Positions 26,164 to 36,138 are shown, numbered from the stretch's first letter. The stretch: DNA of 64,000 bases from an uncultured bacterium (GCA_903908715.1 CAIVSY010000061.1:62001-126000), one strand, 5' to 3'. Program-made: numbers and translations. The notes: generated from the sequence alone by a model not told the origin.

Positions 26164-26364
26164 ATGAAGCAGTTTGAATCATTCCGTGCCTCCGAGATGT
26201 ACTGCCCCAAGTGCCGCGCCGTGCGTGCCGTGCGGGAGCGTTTGCTCCTTGTGACGCCGCATTCGGAGATCCATGACTGTCGCTGCGAATTGTGCGGGGA
26301 ATCCCTGGCGAGCAGAGAGGTTAAGGAGGCGGCAGGCGGCATTGTAAGGGGGAGATCACGATGA
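26164..26364 (+). CDS. Small zinc-ribbon protein
   Basis: A 66-residue protein with two cysteine pairs, CPKC near residue 14 and CELC near residue 42, spaced as in a treble-clef or zinc-ribbon fold. The rest is charged. No family name is secure. The stop overlaps the rsmI start by ATGA, which supports the reading frame and suggests it is expressed with the rRNA methylase. A role in RNA or protein contacts is a guess from that position. Confidence 0.65.
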   Translation: MKQFESFRASEMYCPKCRAVRAVRERLLLVTPHSEIHDCRCELCGESLASREVKEAAGGIVRGRSR

Positions 26365-27053
26365 ACGCGGGGCTATATGTTGTCGGAACGCCGATCGGGA
26401 ACCTTGAAGATTTGTCAGCCAGGGCCTTGGAAACCCTGCGCGGGGTTAATGCCATTCTTACGGAGGATACAAGGCATACCCGTATTCTGCTGGACCGCTT
26501 CGGGATTCAGAAGCCCGTGTTCAGTTGTCACAAATTTAACGAGGCGTCACGGGCAGACGGGGTGGTCGAGCGCATCCGGCGCGGGGAGGCCCTGGCCCTG
26601 GTTACGGATTCCGGCATGCCCGGAGTTTCTGATCCCGGATCCAGGATGGTGACCGCTTGTCGGCGGGCTGGCTTGAAGGTTACGGCCGTTCCCGGGGCTT
26701 CAGCGGTGACCACGGCGGTTGCGCTCAGCGGTTTTCCCGGTCAGGGCTTCCTGTTCGCGGGCTTTGTTCCGCGTAAGAGTGGGGCGTTAACACGGCTCCT
26801 TGAACAGGTCAAGGCCCTGCCGGTTCCCGTGGTCCTTTTCGAGTCCCCATACCGGCTGTTGAAACTACTCGATGCCTTACAGGGTGTCTTTGGCTTGCGA
26901 GAGGTCTTTCTGGGGCGTGAATTAACCAAGAAGTTTGAGGAAACGCTCTGGGGGTCGGCGGAAACCATCCGGAAGGCATTCGAGGGTCGTTCCATCAAAG
27001 GGGAAATCGTTGTTGTTATCGCGCCGTGCGTTGACAGACACACCGACAGTTGA
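26361..27053 (+). CDS. rsmI: 16S rRNA (cytidine 1402-2'-O)-methyltransferase
   Basis: Methylates the ribose of C1402 in the 30S decoding centre. The tetrapyrrole-methylase fold motifs are clear: LYVVGTPIGNLEDLSARALE at the start, LTEDTRHTRILLDRF, LVTDSGMPGVSDPGSRMV, VPGASAVTTAVALSGFP and FVPRKSGALTRLLE. The later FESPYRLLKLLDAL and GRELTKKFEE stretches are also typical. At 230 residues it lacks the short C-terminal extension of some homologues. Coupled to the zinc-ribbon gene. Confidence 0.95.
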   Translation: MNAGLYVVGTPIGNLEDLSARALETLRGVNAILTEDTRHTRILLDRFGIQKPVFSCHKFNEASRADGVVERIRRGEALALVTDSGMPGVSDPGSRMVTACRRAGLKVTAVPGASAVTTAVALSGFPGQGFLFAGFVPRKSGALTRLLEQVKALPVPVVLFESPYRLLKLLDALQGVFGLREVFLGRELTKKFEETLWGSAETIRKAFEGRSIKGEIVVVIAPCVDRHTDS

Positions 27054-27083
27054 TACCCTTCACCGCATTTCATGGAGGCTATA

Positions 27084-27617
27084 GTGGGCATCGATAACCA
27101 GGGTGACAGCGTAGAGGTCGCCATCCGCTCCAAAATCGCTTATGTGCGGGTGTTTGGGCGGGGGACATTCAAGGTCGGGCCTGCACTGAAGGAATTCGGT
27201 ATGGCTGCCATGGATAGGGGGTGTGACAGGATTCTTGTTGAGATGGAAGCCTGCACGGGGATGGACAGCACATTCATGGGAACGTTGGCCGGTTTGGCGT
27301 CGCAATTGGCGAAAACCGGTGGCGTTGTGAAGCTGTTGCACGCCAGCGACAAGAATAGGTTCCTGATCAAGATGCTGGGATTGCGTGATCTGGTCCGGGT
27401 CGATGATCCGGTCAGCGAGGAGGAACGGATGCCTTCCATGACCGAATCTTTGCAGGAGGAAACGGGGAAGCGCCAGTTGACGGAGGCGATGATTTCCGCG
27501 CATGAGGTGCTGATCGATGTTGCGCCGGAGAATGTGGTGAAGTTCAAGGATGTCCTTTCCTTCCTGCGCGAGGACCTGAAGGGTGCAACAAAGTCGCAGG
27601 AGCAGCCGGCTTCGTAA
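27084..27617 (+). CDS. STAS-domain protein (anti-sigma factor antagonist type)
   Basis: A 177-residue protein. Residues about 8-105 form a STAS domain: AYVRVFGRGTFKVG, ILVEMEACTGMDSTFMGTLAGLA with the Ser that is phosphorylated in SpoIIAA-type antagonists, and VVKLLHAS. The C-terminal 70 residues are helical and acidic, with no recognised family. Such proteins switch partners by phosphorylation. I favour the GTG at 27084, which has GGAGG 5 bases before it, over the ATG at 27072, which has no SD. No anti-sigma kinase gene is next to it. It lies between rsmI and dnaJ in one run. Confidence 0.75.
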   Translation: MGIDNQGDSVEVAIRSKIAYVRVFGRGTFKVGPALKEFGMAAMDRGCDRILVEMEACTGMDSTFMGTLAGLASQLAKTGGVVKLLHASDKNRFLIKMLGLRDLVRVDDPVSEEERMPSMTESLQEETGKRQLTEAMISAHEVLIDVAPENVVKFKDVLSFLREDLKGATKSQEQPAS

Positions 27618-27630
27618 GGGTGGTCAGTAG

Positions 27631-28824
27631 ATGGAGCCCGGAAAGAAACGCGATTACTACGAGGTGCTTGGCGTTGCGCGCACCGCGACGGCGGATGAGA
27701 TCAAGAAGGCTTACCGGCGTCTGGCCATGCAGTATCATCCCGATCGCAACCAGGGCGATAAGGGTGCCGAGCAGAAGTTCAAGGAGATCAGCGAAGCCTA
27801 CGAAGTGCTTTGCGATGAGAACAAGCGGCGTCAATACGACCAGTACGGGCATGACGGATTGCGATCCACATTCGGGCCTGGCGGGTTTGATTTCTCGAGA
27901 GATTTCACCCATGTGTCCGATCTGCAGGACCTGTTTGGCAGCTTGTTCGGTGAAAACGGCAGCGTGTTTGATGATTTGTTTGGTGGAGGACGCCGCTCTT
28001 CCCGCAACGGTCCGCAGCAGGGCGCGGACCTCAGGTTCGATCTGGAAATCGATTTTGAAGAGGCCATATTCGGGTCTCAGCGCGAGATAACACTTCCGAT
28101 CACTGAGCAGTGTGCAACCTGCAGCGGCAGCGGCAGTGAGCCGGGCAGTTCGGAGGGGACCTGCCGACAGTGCGGCGGGCGCGGTGCGGTGGTGGCGTCC
28201 AGCGGTTTCTTTCAAGTGAGGCAGACCTGCCCGGCCTGCGGCGGGCGCGGCAAGGTTATCACGAAGCCATGCAGGGATTGCCGCGGAACGGGGCGCCAGA
28301 AGCAGAAGAGGCGGATTGCATTGCGTATTCCCGCAGGTGTGGAGACCGGGTCGCGGCTGCGCCTGGCCGGTCGTGGCGAAGGAGGTGTCAGGGGTGGTCC
28401 GGCAGGGGATCTGTATGTGATTTTGCACGTGAAGCCTCACGCCCTTTTTCAACGCGAAGGAAATGATTTGTTTTGCGAGATTCCGGTTGCATTCCACATT
28501 GCGGCCCTGGGTGGCGAAGTCGAGGTTCCGACCCTGGATGGATTTGCCCGGCTCAAGATTGAAGCGGGGGTCGAGAACGGTCGGGTTTTCCGCCTGCGCG
28601 GCAAGGGGGTCCCGAGCGTGGAAGGTTATGGTGCCGGCGACTTGAATGTCCGGATCAGCATTGAAGTTCCCGCCCATCTCAACAGCCGGCAGAAGAAAGC
28701 GTTAAAGGAATTCAGCGACTTGTGCGCGCCGGAGAACTACCCTCAAACAGCCAAGCTCCGGGTGCAGGGCGAAGGATTCCTCCGGGCCAAGGAAGAACTT
28801 CTGCAAGCCAAGTCGAAGTCATGA
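27631..28824 (+). CDS. dnaJ: Chaperone DnaJ
   Basis: Co-chaperone that stimulates DnaK. The J domain spans residues 5-70 with the HPD motif ([10 protein letters not shown]). A Gly/Phe-rich linker follows. The zinc-binding domain has four CxxCxGxG-type repeats: [24 protein letters not shown] and CRDCRGTG. The C-terminal substrate-binding domains complete a class I (type A) DnaJ of 397 residues. The stop overlaps the rsmE start (ATGA). No dnaK or grpE is in the window. Confidence 0.95.
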   Translation: MEPGKKRDYYEVLGVARTATADEIKKAYRRLAMQYHPDRNQGDKGAEQKFKEISEAYEVLCDENKRRQYDQYGHDGLRSTFGPGGFDFSRDFTHVSDLQDLFGSLFGENGSVFDDLFGGGRRSSRNGPQQGADLRFDLEIDFEEAIFGSQREITLPITEQCATCSGSGSEPGSSEGTCRQCGGRGAVVASSGFFQVRQTCPACGGRGKVITKPCRDCRGTGRQKQKRRIALRIPAGVETGSRLRLAGRGEGGVRGGPAGDLYVILHVKPHALFQREGNDLFCEIPVAFHIAALGGEVEVPTLDGFARLKIEAGVENGRVFRLRGKGVPSVEGYGAGDLNVRISIEVPAHLNSRQKKALKEFSDLCAPENYPQTAKLRVQGEGFLRAKEELLQAKSKS

Positions 28825-29585
28825 TCCCCCGTTGCCTTGTTGATCCGGAAAACTGGTCCAGCCAGAAGATCCTGCTGTCCGCGTCAGACTCCCACCATGT
28901 GGCAGACGTGTTGCGGCGCGGGGCTGGTGATCCCGTTGTCCTTTGTGACGGGCGCGGTCAAGAGGCGTCTGGACGGATCACGGGGGAGAAGCAGGGCGTT
29001 TGTCTTTGGGTGGAAATCCTGGAGCGAACCCGGTTGTCCTCCGGCACGATGCATGTGACGCTTGTACAAGCCATTCCCAAGTCCCAGAAGATGGAGTGGA
29101 TTATTCAAAAGGCCACGGAACTCGGGGTGCGGGAGATTATTCCAGTCATGACCGAGAGAGGCGTGGTGCGGCTGATGGGCGATAAGGCCGAGCATAGGGT
29201 GGAGCGCTGGCAAAGGATCGCCGAGGAGGCGGCCAGGCAATGTCGGACGGCATGGGTGCCTCGAATCAGCCCTGTGGTGGGTATGAACCGGCTTCTGGAG
29301 GAGGGGATCAGGGGGGATCTCCTGCTTCTGGCGTCCCTGGAGCCGCAAGCGGTACTGCTGCGGGATTATCTTCGTTCGATAGCGGGAAGAAAGATCCATT
29401 CCGTGGCCTTGATGATCGGCCCGGAAGGTGATTTCACGCCTGTCGAATCCCGCCTGGCGAAAGACAAGGGGGCGATTCCGGTCAGCTTTGGCGCCAGCGT
29501 ACTGCGTGTGGAAACGGCCGCTGTTTTTGGTGTTGGCGCCCTGTTCTATGAATTCATGGGCACAGGCGAACCCCCTACGCCATAA
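28821..29585 (+). CDS. rsmE: 16S rRNA (uracil 1498-N3)-methyltransferase
   Basis: Methylates U1498 of 16S rRNA with S-adenosylmethionine. The SPOUT-fold motifs are clear: [13 protein letters not shown] at the N-terminus, [40 protein letters not shown] and the knot region [13 protein letters not shown]...[16 protein letters not shown]. At 254 residues it has family length. I chose the ATG at 28821 that overlaps the dnaJ stop; an earlier in-frame ATG lies within dnaJ. Confidence 0.94.
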   Translation: MIPRCLVDPENWSSQKILLSASDSHHVADVLRRGAGDPVVLCDGRGQEASGRITGEKQGVCLWVEILERTRLSSGTMHVTLVQAIPKSQKMEWIIQKATELGVREIIPVMTERGVVRLMGDKAEHRVERWQRIAEEAARQCRTAWVPRISPVVGMNRLLEEGIRGDLLLLASLEPQAVLLRDYLRSIAGRKIHSVALMIGPEGDFTPVESRLAKDKGAIPVSFGASVLRVETAAVFGVGALFYEFMGTGEPPTP

Positions 29586-29633
29586 CCGTTCAACCGCGCG
29601 GATCCCGTCACTTGACGCCTCGCGGAGCCCTTC

Positions 29634-32600
29634 TCAAAACAGCGGTGCAAGCAGTTGCTGGAAAGCGGGAAGGTGCCGGACCGGCTGGAATCTGGGATCT
29701 TCACGGAGAGCCGTCAAGGCTGTGTCCCCGCCGACCTTGACGCCCTGACGCAAGGATGTAAAGCCATTGTCGATCCGTCCCAGTGCGAACTGAATAGCCG
29801 CCAGATCGATCCAACCGCGCATATCGGCAGGTACGACTTCGGTGTAGGCCTGCAACGCTTGTTCCATCAATTCCGGTTTACGGTCTTCGGCCGCCATCTG
29901 CGCCAGCCGCATAAACATCTGAGGGGGCATTGACTTCTGCGCGATCAGACTGCGTGAAAGCTGCTGGAACTGTTCTGACATACCCAGTTTGCGATAGAGA
30001 TCGGCCAGTTCCAGCGCAACGCCCACATTGCCTTTGCCTGAAGCCAGGAGGCCTTCCAGTTCCCTGCGTCTGGCCGACATATCGTTGCGATCCTTCAATT
30101 CCTTGACGAAACCGAATGCGCGATCGTTGCCCGGATCCTGACGGCAGAAGGATTCCATCAGGGCGATGGCATCATTGGGCCGGTTCCATCTCAGGTAAAG
30201 ATCTGCGAGCCGGAAATTCGCTTCCGGGCTCAAGGGGTAGAGGCGAATCGCCTCAAGAAAGGCGGTTTCGGCTTCCCCGAACATGCCGCGCACGACATAC
30301 ACGCCGGCGATGGCGCTGCGGAGTTTGGAGAAGGATTTCCGTGCACAGACGTCCCGCATGAATTTCGGATCCCCTGTCAGGCGCTGGGTGTACCAGTCCC
30401 AGAAATCCATGTCCTGAGTCACGTTTTCCTGTGGGAGGGATACCAGCGGGTTCGTGTTGATTTTCATGATCAGCCCATGTGGAGTCAGGTGGGGGTACAT
30501 CCACTGGATGACATAGCTTTCCTCCACGTAGAAGTCGTGATGAGCCTTGTTGTGGTCGAAGATCATCTGGGCAAGGATGCCGTTGATCAGCATCACGCCT
30601 CCAACGCCTTGGACGCTGACTCGTCCGCCTTCTATCTTGATGTCCGCGCTTGCCGGCATCTTTCCGGTCCGGACATCCTCGACATATCGCTGGAAGGCGC
30701 CGTTGCCGTCAACGACGGAAGGGATCCAGATCGAATCCCCATATAAGTCCCGCATGACGCTCATGTAGGTTCCATCCGCGAGCGCGTTCTGGGTGATCAG
30801 GTACACGTCCGGCCGCACATCTGCCGAATAAATCATGTAGGTCGGGACGAAGCGGCCCGGGTCTGTGCCTCCGAAGAATACCGCGCTGGGGCCCATTTCC
30901 GGCGGGAATACGGGGTCAGGGAGCGGTTCCTCGTCTTCTGAGATTTCCTCCTGGATGCCCTCGCATCCGCGAAGCTGGTAGTTGCCGAACTGCCAACCGT
31001 AATCGTGCCCGTTCTGCTCGGCTCCGCCGTCGGTGCGGATGAGTTCCTTGTTGTAGGCATTCTGAAGGATTGGCCATGCGGGAAGCGCAATGGTGGCAAA
31101 AATGACTCCTGCCCAGATGATCACCTTGTTGCCCCGGAAAAGGGTATCCACGACGGACAGCGCCAGGAGCAGGCCGTAACCGATCCAGAAGGCAAACAGG
31201 GTGTGAGAGGGGATGAACTTTACGCGCTGGATAAAGGCATCCTGAATATCACCCTTCGGGTTTGAAAGGGCGATCATGATAACGCTCATGACCATGAAGC
31301 CGGAGAGAGTCGCCAGGATCCATTTGCGATCATGCTGGTCAATTTCGACGACCAGCGCTCCGTTGCCGCGCATCAGGTGATACACCAGGCCGCACAGGAC
31401 CCCGGGCAGCAGGATGGCGACAAGAATCCCCATTTTCTCGCCCGCATTCAGGGCCAATTCGGGGTTGATCATGACTCCGAGCATTTTGCCGGCAATGTAG
31501 AGGACAATCCCGATTCCACCCAGGAGGATGCCGCCGACGGTCAACTGCTCCGAGAATGTGCAGGCAATTCGGCCTGCGGCTTTTCGGATGAGTTCCTCGA
31601 GTTCTTCGATGAGCAGGGCCGCGCCGCCAATAGTCATGATGATCACCGCGCCGAGAATCAGCAGGCGGTACAAGCGGCTGAGGATCGCAATTTCCGTTCC
31701 TGTGGGAACCAGCACTTCTTCGATCGTGATGAATGCAACGGCCAGGAAAGCCAGAATGATGGCGACGTAGATGGCCTTGTAGCGGCGCTCGCCGATCCGG
31801 ACGCTCCATGCCGTGAACGGGAGAATGCCAAGAATGGCCACGGGAAGGGTGAACTTGGCGCGGAGGTCACTGGCATATTCGCCGATCTGACGTACAAATT
31901 GCGCCGAGAAGATGTCGGTCGGGACAATCTTCTCGTACTGTCCGCGGGTGATTGCATGGACAAAACCTTCCCAGGTGCGCGGGTATCCCCAATTGATCGG
32001 GGGATTCATTTCCGAAGCCATGGGCATGAACGCATACACGGCCAAGCCCAGTTGGAGCCCGAGGATTGCCGGGGCAACCTGCTTGCCGGAAGGCAGGCGG
32101 TAATAGAGAAACGCAAGCCAGGCAAAGTTGGCCAGGATGTAAAAATAGGTCAGGGCGTGGGTGGGGTGGATGATCCCCATGTAGGTAACCCGCTGGTCAG
32201 GTCCGACGAGGCTTTGGATCATGCCCTTGGAAGCCATCACATAGAAAACAACATAGGGGATGCCGGCAATAACGAAATCCCGGAAGAGCTTGATGTCCCG
32301 GACAAGGACGACGACGGCCAGTGAAACCAGGAAAAGAAGAAGGACCTGGTAATTGGTCAACCCCAGACCGAACGTGAGGGAGATCAGGTACAGGAGGCGA
32401 TGGGCGGGATGGCGGCGCCATAACCACGCAAGGATGCCTGTCATGGCCAGAAGAGTCGCATACCCCGCGAGGTAATGGATGCCGACTTCCCCGAAGTCCT
32501 GGAATCGTCCCAGATGCAGGATCAGGCGTGAGCCCATGACCACCAGGCAGGTCAAGGCAATGGACAGGATCAGCCAAGTCACGCCCCGGATCGGTTCGTC

Positions 32601-33206
32601 CGGCTTGCGCATCCAGACATATGACACGAACATGATCACCACGAGAAAGAACGCGTTCAAACTGTACACTTCGACGATCACGGCCTGTGACCAGACGACG
32701 GGGCTGAACGCGAGGACCAGACTGGCCGCCACCCCGCTGCACCAGCAGATCATGCCCTCGGCCCGTTCGCCGATCAGCGCGGTTGTGCGCCGCATGTTGC
32801 GCAGGATGTCGCGACCGCTGCGGCACAGGAGGATGGCGGTAAAACCGCTCGCCAAGGCGCCAAACACGGCAGAAGCGAAACCGGCGCCCCAGGCGGGATT
32901 CGGTTGCCCGCGAAATGAAACAAAGAAAAATATCTTGGTAAAGATCCATGTTATGATCGTCCAGATCGGGTACCCCGGCGGATGGGGAACCCCCAGATGA
33001 TCCGACCCGACCGCCAGTTCGCCGCTGTCCTCAAGGGTTACTGTCGGGGCTAACGTCAGCCCGTAGACAATCAGGGACAGGATTGTGGCGGTCCAGAAGG
33101 CGCTCCAGTCCACAAAGCGGAAGAAAGGTTCCGAGGTTTGAGTTGCGGGGGATCCCGTTGCCTTGGTTTCCGTTGACGTAGTGTTCATGCGGGATGCTTG
33201 TGACAT
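29634..33206 (-). CDS. DUF2723 polytopic membrane protein with C-terminal TPR region
   Basis: A 1190-residue protein. The N-terminal part has the DUF2723 hallmark [23 protein letters not shown]. Many hydrophobic segments follow, spread to about residue 770. The family is related to GT-C-type protein O-mannosyltransferases such as TMEM260, so a lipid-linked sugar transferase role is possible. The last 300 residues are soluble TPR-like repeats ([32 protein letters not shown]). The Asp of the first motif is present. I chose the ATG at 33206, which lies about 21 bases after the predicted transcription start; an ATG at 33188 is the alternative. Single gene, divergent from infA. Confidence 0.8.
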   Translation of the reverse strand: MSQASRMNTTSTETKATGSPATQTSEPFFRFVDWSAFWTATILSLIVYGLTLAPTVTLEDSGELAVGSDHLGVPHPPGYPIWTIITWIFTKIFFFVSFRGQPNPAWGAGFASAVFGALASGFTAILLCRSGRDILRNMRRTTALIGERAEGMICWCSGVAASLVLAFSPVVWSQAVIVEVYSLNAFFLVVIMFVSYVWMRKPDEPIRGVTWLILSIALTCLVVMGSRLILHLGRFQDFGEVGIHYLAGYATLLAMTGILAWLWRRHPAHRLLYLISLTFGLGLTNYQVLLLFLVSLAVVVLVRDIKLFRDFVIAGIPYVVFYVMASKGMIQSLVGPDQRVTYMGIIHPTHALTYFYILANFAWLAFLYYRLPSGKQVAPAILGLQLGLAVYAFMPMASEMNPPINWGYPRTWEGFVHAITRGQYEKIVPTDIFSAQFVRQIGEYASDLRAKFTLPVAILGILPFTAWSVRIGERRYKAIYVAIILAFLAVAFITIEEVLVPTGTEIAILSRLYRLLILGAVIIMTIGGAALLIEELEELIRKAAGRIACTFSEQLTVGGILLGGIGIVLYIAGKMLGVMINPELALNAGEKMGILVAILLPGVLCGLVYHLMRGNGALVVEIDQHDRKWILATLSGFMVMSVIMIALSNPKGDIQDAFIQRVKFIPSHTLFAFWIGYGLLLALSVVDTLFRGNKVIIWAGVIFATIALPAWPILQNAYNKELIRTDGGAEQNGHDYGWQFGNYQLRGCEGIQEEISEDEEPLPDPVFPPEMGPSAVFFGGTDPGRFVPTYMIYSADVRPDVYLITQNALADGTYMSVMRDLYGDSIWIPSVVDGNGAFQRYVEDVRTGKMPASADIKIEGGRVSVQGVGGVMLINGILAQMIFDHNKAHHDFYVEESYVIQWMYPHLTPHGLIMKINTNPLVSLPQENVTQDMDFWDWYTQRLTGDPKFMRDVCARKSFSKLRSAIAGVYVVRGMFGEAETAFLEAIRLYPLSPEANFRLADLYLRWNRPNDAIALMESFCRQDPGNDRAFGFVKELKDRNDMSARRRELEGLLASGKGNVGVALELADLYRKLGMSEQFQQLSRSLIAQKSMPPQMFMRLAQMAAEDRKPELMEQALQAYTEVVPADMRGWIDLAAIQFALGRIDNGFTSLRQGVKVGGDTALTALREDPRFQPVRHLPAFQQLLAPLF

Positions 33207-33233
33207 ATGCGATTTCCACAAAATGGTCGTTTT

Positions 33234-33262
33234 TTGATACCAGAACCGCGCAGGGGAAACAA
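33234..33262 (-). promoter_or_regulatory. Candidate promoter of the DUF2723 gene
   Basis: On the minus strand TTGTTT (33257-33262) and TATCAA (33234-33239) are 17 bases apart, and TGG directly before the -10 gives an extended -10 element. The start of transcription would be near 33227. Confidence 0.4.
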
Positions 33263-33434
33263 GACCTGTTTCGGAGCGGATGGAAGTTTGAACCACGGCG
33301 ATTGGCGCACCACGGTTGACATGGTTTCCCCGCTTATGGTACTTCTGATCGGCAATGAGCTGACTTCCAGTCAGCCGGACGCATGGATTAGTCCTGCCGG
33401 GCGGGTGCCGGCGGGGGTCTCGCAAGGAGAGGGT

Positions 33435-33665
33435 ATGCCGGAAGAAGCGAAAGATGATGTGATTCGGGTGGATGGTACAGTGGTGAAGGTTCTGCCCGCC
33501 ACGATGTACCGGGTGAAATTGGAGAACGGTCACGAACTCCTGGCTCATATTTCCGGCAAGATGCGCAAGCATTTCATCCGCATTACTGCGGGCGACAAAG
33601 TGACGGTGGAAATATCGCCCTACGACCTGACAAAGGGTCGGATAACATACCGGCACAAGACTTGA
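33435..33665 (+). CDS. infA: Translation initiation factor IF-1
   Basis: A 76-residue S1/OB-fold protein that binds the A site of the 30S subunit during initiation. The family core is complete: [65 protein letters not shown] chose the ATG at 33435, with AAGGAGAG 4 bases upstream; the frame is open further upstream, but nothing there resembles IF-1. The 228-base gap before it holds the DUF2723 promoter and an isolated TTGACA at 33316-33321 without a convincing -10. Confidence 0.96.
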   Translation: MPEEAKDDVIRVDGTVVKVLPATMYRVKLENGHELLAHISGKMRKHFIRITAGDKVTVEISPYDLTKGRITYRHKT

Positions 33666-33667
33666 TC

Positions 33668-34504
33668 CTATTCGATCCGCAGGCGTTTCATCCAGCTTCG
33701 GAAATCAGGCGGAAGAGGTGCTTCTGCCGATATCCTCCGGCCATCCATGGGTGAGGGCAGGGAAAGGCTGGAGGCGTGTAACATCTGGCGCTCTACCCGG
33801 TGGAGTTCATCCGGCAACGGGCTGCGTGTCCCGTATTGCTTGTCTCCCAGCACAGGATGGCCGATTCCGGCGAGGTGTTTGCGGATCTGGTGGGTTCTTC
33901 CTGTTTCAATGCGAGCCGCGATGTGGCAGGCAACACGACCACGGGAAAGCACGCGGATATGCGTTATGGCCGGGACCCCGTCGAGCGGAGTGTCAATGCG
34001 CTGTTCCTTGCCGGCGATGGTTCCTGCGACCAGGGCATGGTACATTTTCATGACCTTGTTGTCGCGGAACACGGGGATGATGGCCTCCATGGCCGTCTGG
34101 TTCCTCGCCATCATCAGGCATCCCGAAGTGTCGCGGTCCAGCCGGTGCGCGGCCCGGATCGATGATTCCTTCCGCTGTTCCTGCAAGACAGTTTCCGCGC
34201 TCCCCTTTCCATTGGAAAGACAGCCCGCCGGCTTGTTGACCACGAGATAATCCTTTGTTTCCGCAAGGATCTCAATTGTGTGTAAGGAAGGCGCAGGACA
34301 GGGGTTCGGCTTGAATACTTCCACCAGGTCGCCCTTCCGCAGGGGATGGCGAGCCATCCATGTGCGAACGCCGTTGACAAAGACAACCCGGCTGTCCAGC
34401 AGGGATTTTGCCTTGTTACGGGAAAGTCGTAACCAGGCGCAAAGGAAATCCTGAAGCATCTGGCCTGTCGTGTTGACGCGTACGTGGTTGGCTGAAGGCA
34501 ACAT
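33668..34504 (-). CDS. RluA-family pseudouridine synthase
   Basis: A 278-residue protein. An N-terminal S4 RNA-binding domain (FLCAWLRLSRNKAKSLLDSRVVFVNG) is followed by the RluA catalytic domain: YLVVNKPAG, the catalytic Asp in HRLDRDTSGCLMMA, and RTHQIRKHLAGIGHPVLGDKQYG. It isomerises uridines in RNA, probably 23S rRNA as RluD/RluC do; the exact site cannot be told from sequence. It is convergent with infA (2-base gap). An extended -10 promoter places transcription start at the ATG, and no SD is present. Confidence 0.9.
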   Translation of the reverse strand: MLPSANHVRVNTTGQMLQDFLCAWLRLSRNKAKSLLDSRVVFVNGVRTWMARHPLRKGDLVEVFKPNPCPAPSLHTIEILAETKDYLVVNKPAGCLSNGKGSAETVLQEQRKESSIRAAHRLDRDTSGCLMMARNQTAMEAIIPVFRDNKVMKMYHALVAGTIAGKEQRIDTPLDGVPAITHIRVLSRGRVACHIAARIETGRTHQIRKHLAGIGHPVLGDKQYGTRSPLPDELHRVERQMLHASSLSLPSPMDGRRISAEAPLPPDFRSWMKRLRIE

Positions 34505-34510
34505 GTGAGA

Positions 34511-34538
34511 AATATATCATGTTGCCATCGATGAGCCA
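34511..34538 (-). promoter_or_regulatory. Extended -10 promoter of the pseudouridine synthase gene
   Basis: On the minus strand TATATT (34511-34516, five of six) is preceded by TGA, forming an extended -10; TGGCTC (34533-34538) lies 16 bases upstream as a weak -35. Transcription would start at or within a base of the ATG (34504). Confidence 0.45.
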
Positions 34539-34610
34539 GTACTAGATGTCCGGGGTGCGAATGATGCATCGCGCGGCAATTCCTGTGCGCATAATAGGCT
34601 TGAAGGAGCC

Positions 34611-35423
34611 ATGGGCGAACGGTACTTTCCTTGCATGCAATTCGTGAGTGTACTCGGGAGCGGGGTCATCCAGGGATACAACCGCCTCCGATATTTATTA
34701 TCCATCTTGTGGTCCGTGTTGTCGCTTGGGTTGCTTCCGGATTCGTGGCGGCGGACCACACGCTCCGTTCTGGCGCGACAGATTTTATTCACGGGCGTGG
34801 ATGCGGTTGGGTTTGTTGTGCTTGTGGCGTTCCTGGCTGGGATCTCTATTGTTGTCCAGGCGCAGGTCTGGATGAGTCGGTTGGGGCAGTTGGAACTTCT
34901 TGGCCCGCTTCTGGTTACAGTGGTGGCCAGGGAGGTGGGGCCCCTGCTGGTGAATTTTATTGTGATTGGGCGTAGCGCCACGGCCACCGCCGCGGAACTG
35001 GCGGGAATGCGGGTGCGTCATGAGGTGAACGTACTGGATGCCCAGGGAGTGGATCCACTCTTGTATCTTGTCATGCCCCGTGCTTTGGGCATGGCCATAT
35101 GTGTTTTGTGCCTGACGGTTCTTTTTGTGCTGGTTTCCTTTGCCACGGGATATGTTTGCGGAGCCCTCCTTGGAACCGGGCCCCAGGATCCTGCGATTTT
35201 TTCACGCAGTGTAATACGCGGATTTGCACCCGGTGATTTCCTGAACCTGCTGGCAAAGACAATCTTCCCGGGTCTGATGACAAGTATTATTGCCTGCGTG
35301 GAAGGATTGTCGGTGGAAGGTGTGGCGACTGACATCCCGCAGGCAGTGACGCGCACGGTGGTGCGATCTACCCTTTCTTTGTTGGTTATCTCCGTGATCG
35401 TTTCGGTGCTGACGTATGTATGA
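34611..35423 (+). CDS. MlaE-family ABC permease, MCE set 1
   Basis: A 270-residue inner-membrane permease of the MlaE (YrbE) family, which moves phospholipid or other lipids through the envelope. The family core is clear: REVGPLLVNFIVIGRSATATAAELAGMR with the EV/EMGP motif, and VDPLLYLVMPRALGM. Four to five hydrophobic segments are visible. GAAGGAG precedes the ATG with a short 2-base spacer. First gene of an eleven-gene run ending at 44981. Its own ATPase partner (next gene) lacks ATP-binding motifs, so it may share the ATPase of set 2. Confidence 0.88.
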   Translation: MGERYFPCMQFVSVLGSGVIQGYNRLRYLLSILWSVLSLGLLPDSWRRTTRSVLARQILFTGVDAVGFVVLVAFLAGISIVVQAQVWMSRLGQLELLGPLLVTVVAREVGPLLVNFIVIGRSATATAAELAGMRVRHEVNVLDAQGVDPLLYLVMPRALGMAICVLCLTVLFVLVSFATGYVCGALLGTGPQDPAIFSRSVIRGFAPGDFLNLLAKTIFPGLMTSIIACVEGLSVEGVATDIPQAVTRTVVRSTLSLLVISVIVSVLTYV

Positions 35424-36123
35424 TGGGGAGTCCAGGCGAATATCGGACGAGGTGCTCGCGTGTAGCGGGGTATCAGTCTCTTCCTCGGGGATGCACATGG
35501 CTGGCATCACGGGGGTAGATTTCCGATTATCCAGAGGAGAGTTGGCGCTTGTGCATGTCGAGGAGGGCCGGGAACAGACTCCGCTGGCCGATTTGGCGAC
35601 CGGATTGATGATTCCGGATCATGGACAAGTCCTTTTCATGGGAGAGGATTGGTTGCAAATGAGTGCGCGGCGCCAGGCGGAGCAGCGGGGTCGAACGAGG
35701 CGTGTTTTTCAGCATTATGGGTGGGTGGCGAATCTGGATGTTGTGGAGAACCTCTGCCTATGTGAAGGCCATCACACGCGGAGAAAGTTCGCGGACATTG
35801 CTTCGGAAGCGCATTTGCTGGCCCGGCGTTTCGGCTTGGATGGAATTCCTTCCGGACGACCGACCCGTGTGCATTCGCTGATTTTGCGGAAACTGGAGTG
35901 GGTCAGGGCCTTTATGGGAACCGCGGACCTGCTCATTCTGGAACGCCCCTTGCTCGGGGCGCCCCGGGGGGATATGGGGCGTCTTGTGGAGGCGGTATGC
36001 GAGGCCAGGCAGGAGGGGGCCGCCGTTTTGTGGATCACGGACGAGGATCGGGACTGGGAATGTGGTCAAATGGGGAAGTCAGCGCGTTTTCAGATCAAGG
36101 GAGAAGCGTTTTGTCCCGCATAA
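35416..36123 (+). CDS. ABC ATPase-like subunit without ATP-site motifs, MCE set 1
   Basis: A 235-residue protein that follows the MlaF fold in outline: GVDFRLSRGELALV, a strand-turn PDHGQVLFMGEDW as after Walker A in MlaF, the Q-loop FQHYGWVANLDVVENL with Gln99, and a late LLILERP segment in the Walker B place. All key residues are lost. The Walker A position reads EEGREQTP (residues 49-56), with no GKS/T. The LSGGQ signature is replaced by HSLILRKL. Walker B has Glu for Asp and Arg for the catalytic Glu. The H-loop His is replaced by Asp (TDED). It overlaps the permease by 8 bases and precedes the MCE gene. It is most likely a non-hydrolysing partner subunit. No frameshift or stop is present, so it is not a simple pseudogene. 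Confidence 0.75.
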   Translation: MYDGESRRISDEVLACSGVSVSSSGMHMAGITGVDFRLSRGELALVHVEEGREQTPLADLATGLMIPDHGQVLFMGEDWLQMSARRQAEQRGRTRRVFQHYGWVANLDVVENLCLCEGHHTRRKFADIASEAHLLARRFGLDGIPSGRPTRVHSLILRKLEWVRAFMGTADLLILERPLLGAPRGDMGRLVEAVCEARQEGAAVLWITDEDRDWECGQMGKSARFQIKGEAFCPA

Positions 36124-36138
36124 GCATGGAGGAGTGCG

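Noticed and set aside
31332-32324. A 330-codon open frame on the plus strand inside the DUF2723 gene
   Set aside because: Very acidic, His- and Asp-rich sequence typical of the antisense of membrane-segment codons; no family match and no SD.
33316-33345. A perfect TTGACA as infA promoter
   Set aside because: The hexamer is clear at 33316-33321, but no position 16-18 bases downstream gives more than two or three -10 matches; left as a note in the infA entry.
35416-36123. Calling the ATP-dead ABC subunit a pseudogene
   Set aside because: The frame is intact, it overlaps its neighbour, and the fold outline with the Q-loop is kept; loss is confined to catalytic motifs, which fits a functional non-hydrolysing subunit better.
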